Below are positions 4,972-5,739 of a stretch of DNA of 5,739 nucleotides, in pieces. A program made the position numbers and the translations under genes. The stretch is from an uncultured Lysobacter sp. Its GTDB lineage: Bacteria; Pseudomonadota; Gammaproteobacteria; Xanthomonadales; Xanthomonadaceae. The notes beneath the pieces are model-generated. The model made no database searches. It saw only the letters and a list, made by a program, of their open reading frames with translations, and was not told the origin of the DNA. The stretch is from contig CAMLHR010000093.1 of assembly GCA_946479915.1 (NCBI GenBank), forward strand, positions 1-5,739. The letters are read 5' to 3'. Within the stretch, counting starts at the first letter, position 1; every line of letters starts with the position of its first letter.

Positions 4972-5739
4972 TCAGGTCTCGGGGTCGAAGCCGATCGTGC
5001 GGCGCGAGGTGACCGGCTCGGCCACCGGCTGGAAGCGCCACTGGTTCACGGCATCCAGCGCGGCGCGGTCGAACACGCGGCGCGGATTGCTGCGCACCAC
5101 GCGCGAGGACGTCACCGAACCGTCGGTGCCGACCACGAACTCGACCTGCACCTCGCCCGACTGGCGGTTGCGGTAGGCGTCGGGCGGGAAGCGCGGCGCC
5201 GGCGTGCTCACCGGGATGAGTTCGGTGTTGGCGGTCCGGGTGGGCGCGGCCGGTTCGGCCGGCGCGGACTGCGTCGGTGCCGACTGGGTCGGCGCGGACG
5301 CGGCGGCGGCCGCTTCGCGCTCACGCTGTTCTTCGGCGGCGCGCGCGGCGGCCTGCTGGGCCGCGAGCTGGCGCGCGGCTTCCTGCTGGGCGCGCTGCTG
5401 CTCGGCCTCGCGGTCGCGCTCGAGCTGCGCCTGGCGCTGGGCTTCCTCTTCCTCGCGCGCCTCGGCCGCGGCGGTGCGCGCCACGACTTCCTGGCGGCCG
5501 GTGGCGATCGCCTGCTCCAGGCGCGGCAGGGCCGGCGCGTTGGGGTTCGTCTTCTCCATCAGCGCGTACAGGCGTTGCGCCTCGTCGAAGTCCTCGCGCC
5601 CGATGCTCTGCTCGGTGGCGATGAGCGTGTAGGGCATCAGGTCGGTCAGCGCGCTGGCCACCGACGGGTCGCCCGGCTGCTTGTCGCGCAGGGCCAGGTA
5701 GTACTCCATCGCGTTGTTGCCGGCCGGCGCGTACAGGCG
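4972..5739 (-). CDS. TonB-family energy transducer (C-terminal part, cut by the window edge)
   Basis: The last 255 residues of a periplasm-spanning protein that would pass proton-motive energy from an ExbB/ExbD-type motor to outer-membrane receptors. The reading frame runs through the right edge, so an in-frame Met at 5709-5707 is internal and the N-terminal membrane anchor is not seen. Numbering from the edge: residues 1-85 are helical and resemble tetratricopeptide-type repeats (AMEYYLALRDKQPGDP, then FDEAQRLYALMEKTNP). Residues 88-146 are a charged Ala/Glu/Gln/Arg coiled coil like that of TolA. Residues 147-170 are a Pro/Ala/Ser/Thr linker with a tandem SAPTQ repeat. Residues 173-250 form the TonB C-terminal domain, with PRFPPDAYRNRQSGEVQVEF, GTDGSVTSSRVVRS and FDRAALDAVNQWRFQP. 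TolA is the main alternative, but the GxVxVxFxVxxDGxV and AAxxAVxxWRFxP patterns are those of the TonB domain. The partner receptor is unknown. Its stop faces the shared terminator. Confidence 0.87.
   Translation of the reverse strand, partial: RLYAPAGNNAMEYYLALRDKQPGDPSVASALTDLMPYTLIATEQSIGREDFDEAQRLYALMEKTNPNAPALPRLEQAIATGRQEVVARTAAAEAREEEEAQRQAQLERDREAEQQRAQQEAARQLAAQQAAARAAEEQREREAAAAASAPTQSAPTQSAPAEPAAPTRTANTELIPVSTPAPRFPPDAYRNRQSGEVQVEFVVGTDGSVTSSRVVRSNPRRVFDRAALDAVNQWRFQPVAEPVTSRRTIGFDPET
5260..5298 (-). repeat. Tandem SAPTQ-coding repeat in the TonB linker
   Basis: The translated stretch SAPTQ-SAPTQ-SAP comes from two and a half copies of a 15-base unit with some third-position differences. 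It lies in the low-complexity linker between coiled coil and TonB domain, where copy number could vary between strains without breaking the frame. Confidence 0.6.

Noticed and set aside
4040..5176. A 378-codon plus-strand frame running from natB through the terminator into the tonB-like gene
   Set aside because: It crosses a strong terminator and the REP-like palindrome, is low complexity, and lies over two well-supported genes in other frames.
5204..5632. An Ala/Ser/Cys-rich plus-strand frame of 142 codons
   Set aside because: It is the antisense of the Ala/Glu/Gln/Arg coiled coil of the TonB-family protein; the composition is a direct mirror of that repeat-like DNA.

Overview
The window is very GC-rich, coding-dense bacterial chromosome. 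Gene content, the style of the protein sequences and one REP-like palindrome (a GTGG head next to a GCCGC-TTCA-GCGGC hairpin) suggest a gammaproteobacterium of the Xanthomonadaceae/Lysobacteraceae (Lysobacter, Luteimonas, Xanthomonas relatives). This is recognition by eye; no search was run. I see no phage, insertion sequence, CRISPR array, tRNA or rRNA.

Layout. (1) Bases 1-498, minus strand: the N-terminal 166 residues of a YadG-type ABC ATPase, cut by the left edge. (2) Bases 499-586: a divergent intergenic gap with an AT-rich island that is the best promoter candidate for both neighbours. (3) Bases 587-1351, plus strand: an FAD/NAD(P)H oxidoreductase of the ferredoxin-NADP reductase superfamily, starting at GTG. 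(4) Bases 1352-1436: a short gap with a small inverted repeat and a Shine-Dalgarno. (5) Bases 1437-4883, plus strand: a tight three-gene operon made of a lipoprotein alpha/beta hydrolase of the tripeptidyl-aminopeptidase (TAP-like) type, a NatA-type ABC ATPase and a NatB-type ABC-2 permease. The junctions are 1 nt apart and a 4-nt ATGA overlap, so translation is probably coupled. (6) Bases 4884-4971: a strong hairpin terminator that can serve both convergent transcripts, followed directly by the REP-like palindrome. (7) Bases 4972-5739, minus strand: the C-terminal 255 residues of a TonB-family energy transducer with a TolA-like coiled coil, cut by the right edge.

How the genes work together. 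NatA and NatB should form an ABC-2 exporter whose characterised relatives extrude Na+. The co-translated hydrolase carries a lipobox and would sit in the periplasm, on the same side as NatB's large extracytoplasmic domain. The arrangement fits either cation export with an unrelated peptidase, or an export-and-cleave module for a peptide or similar amphiphile. The sequence cannot decide between these. The rest looks like ordinary housekeeping or envelope genes. The points most worth a second look are the hydrolase-exporter pairing, the Asp at the Q-loop position of NatA, and the REP-like element abutting the terminator.
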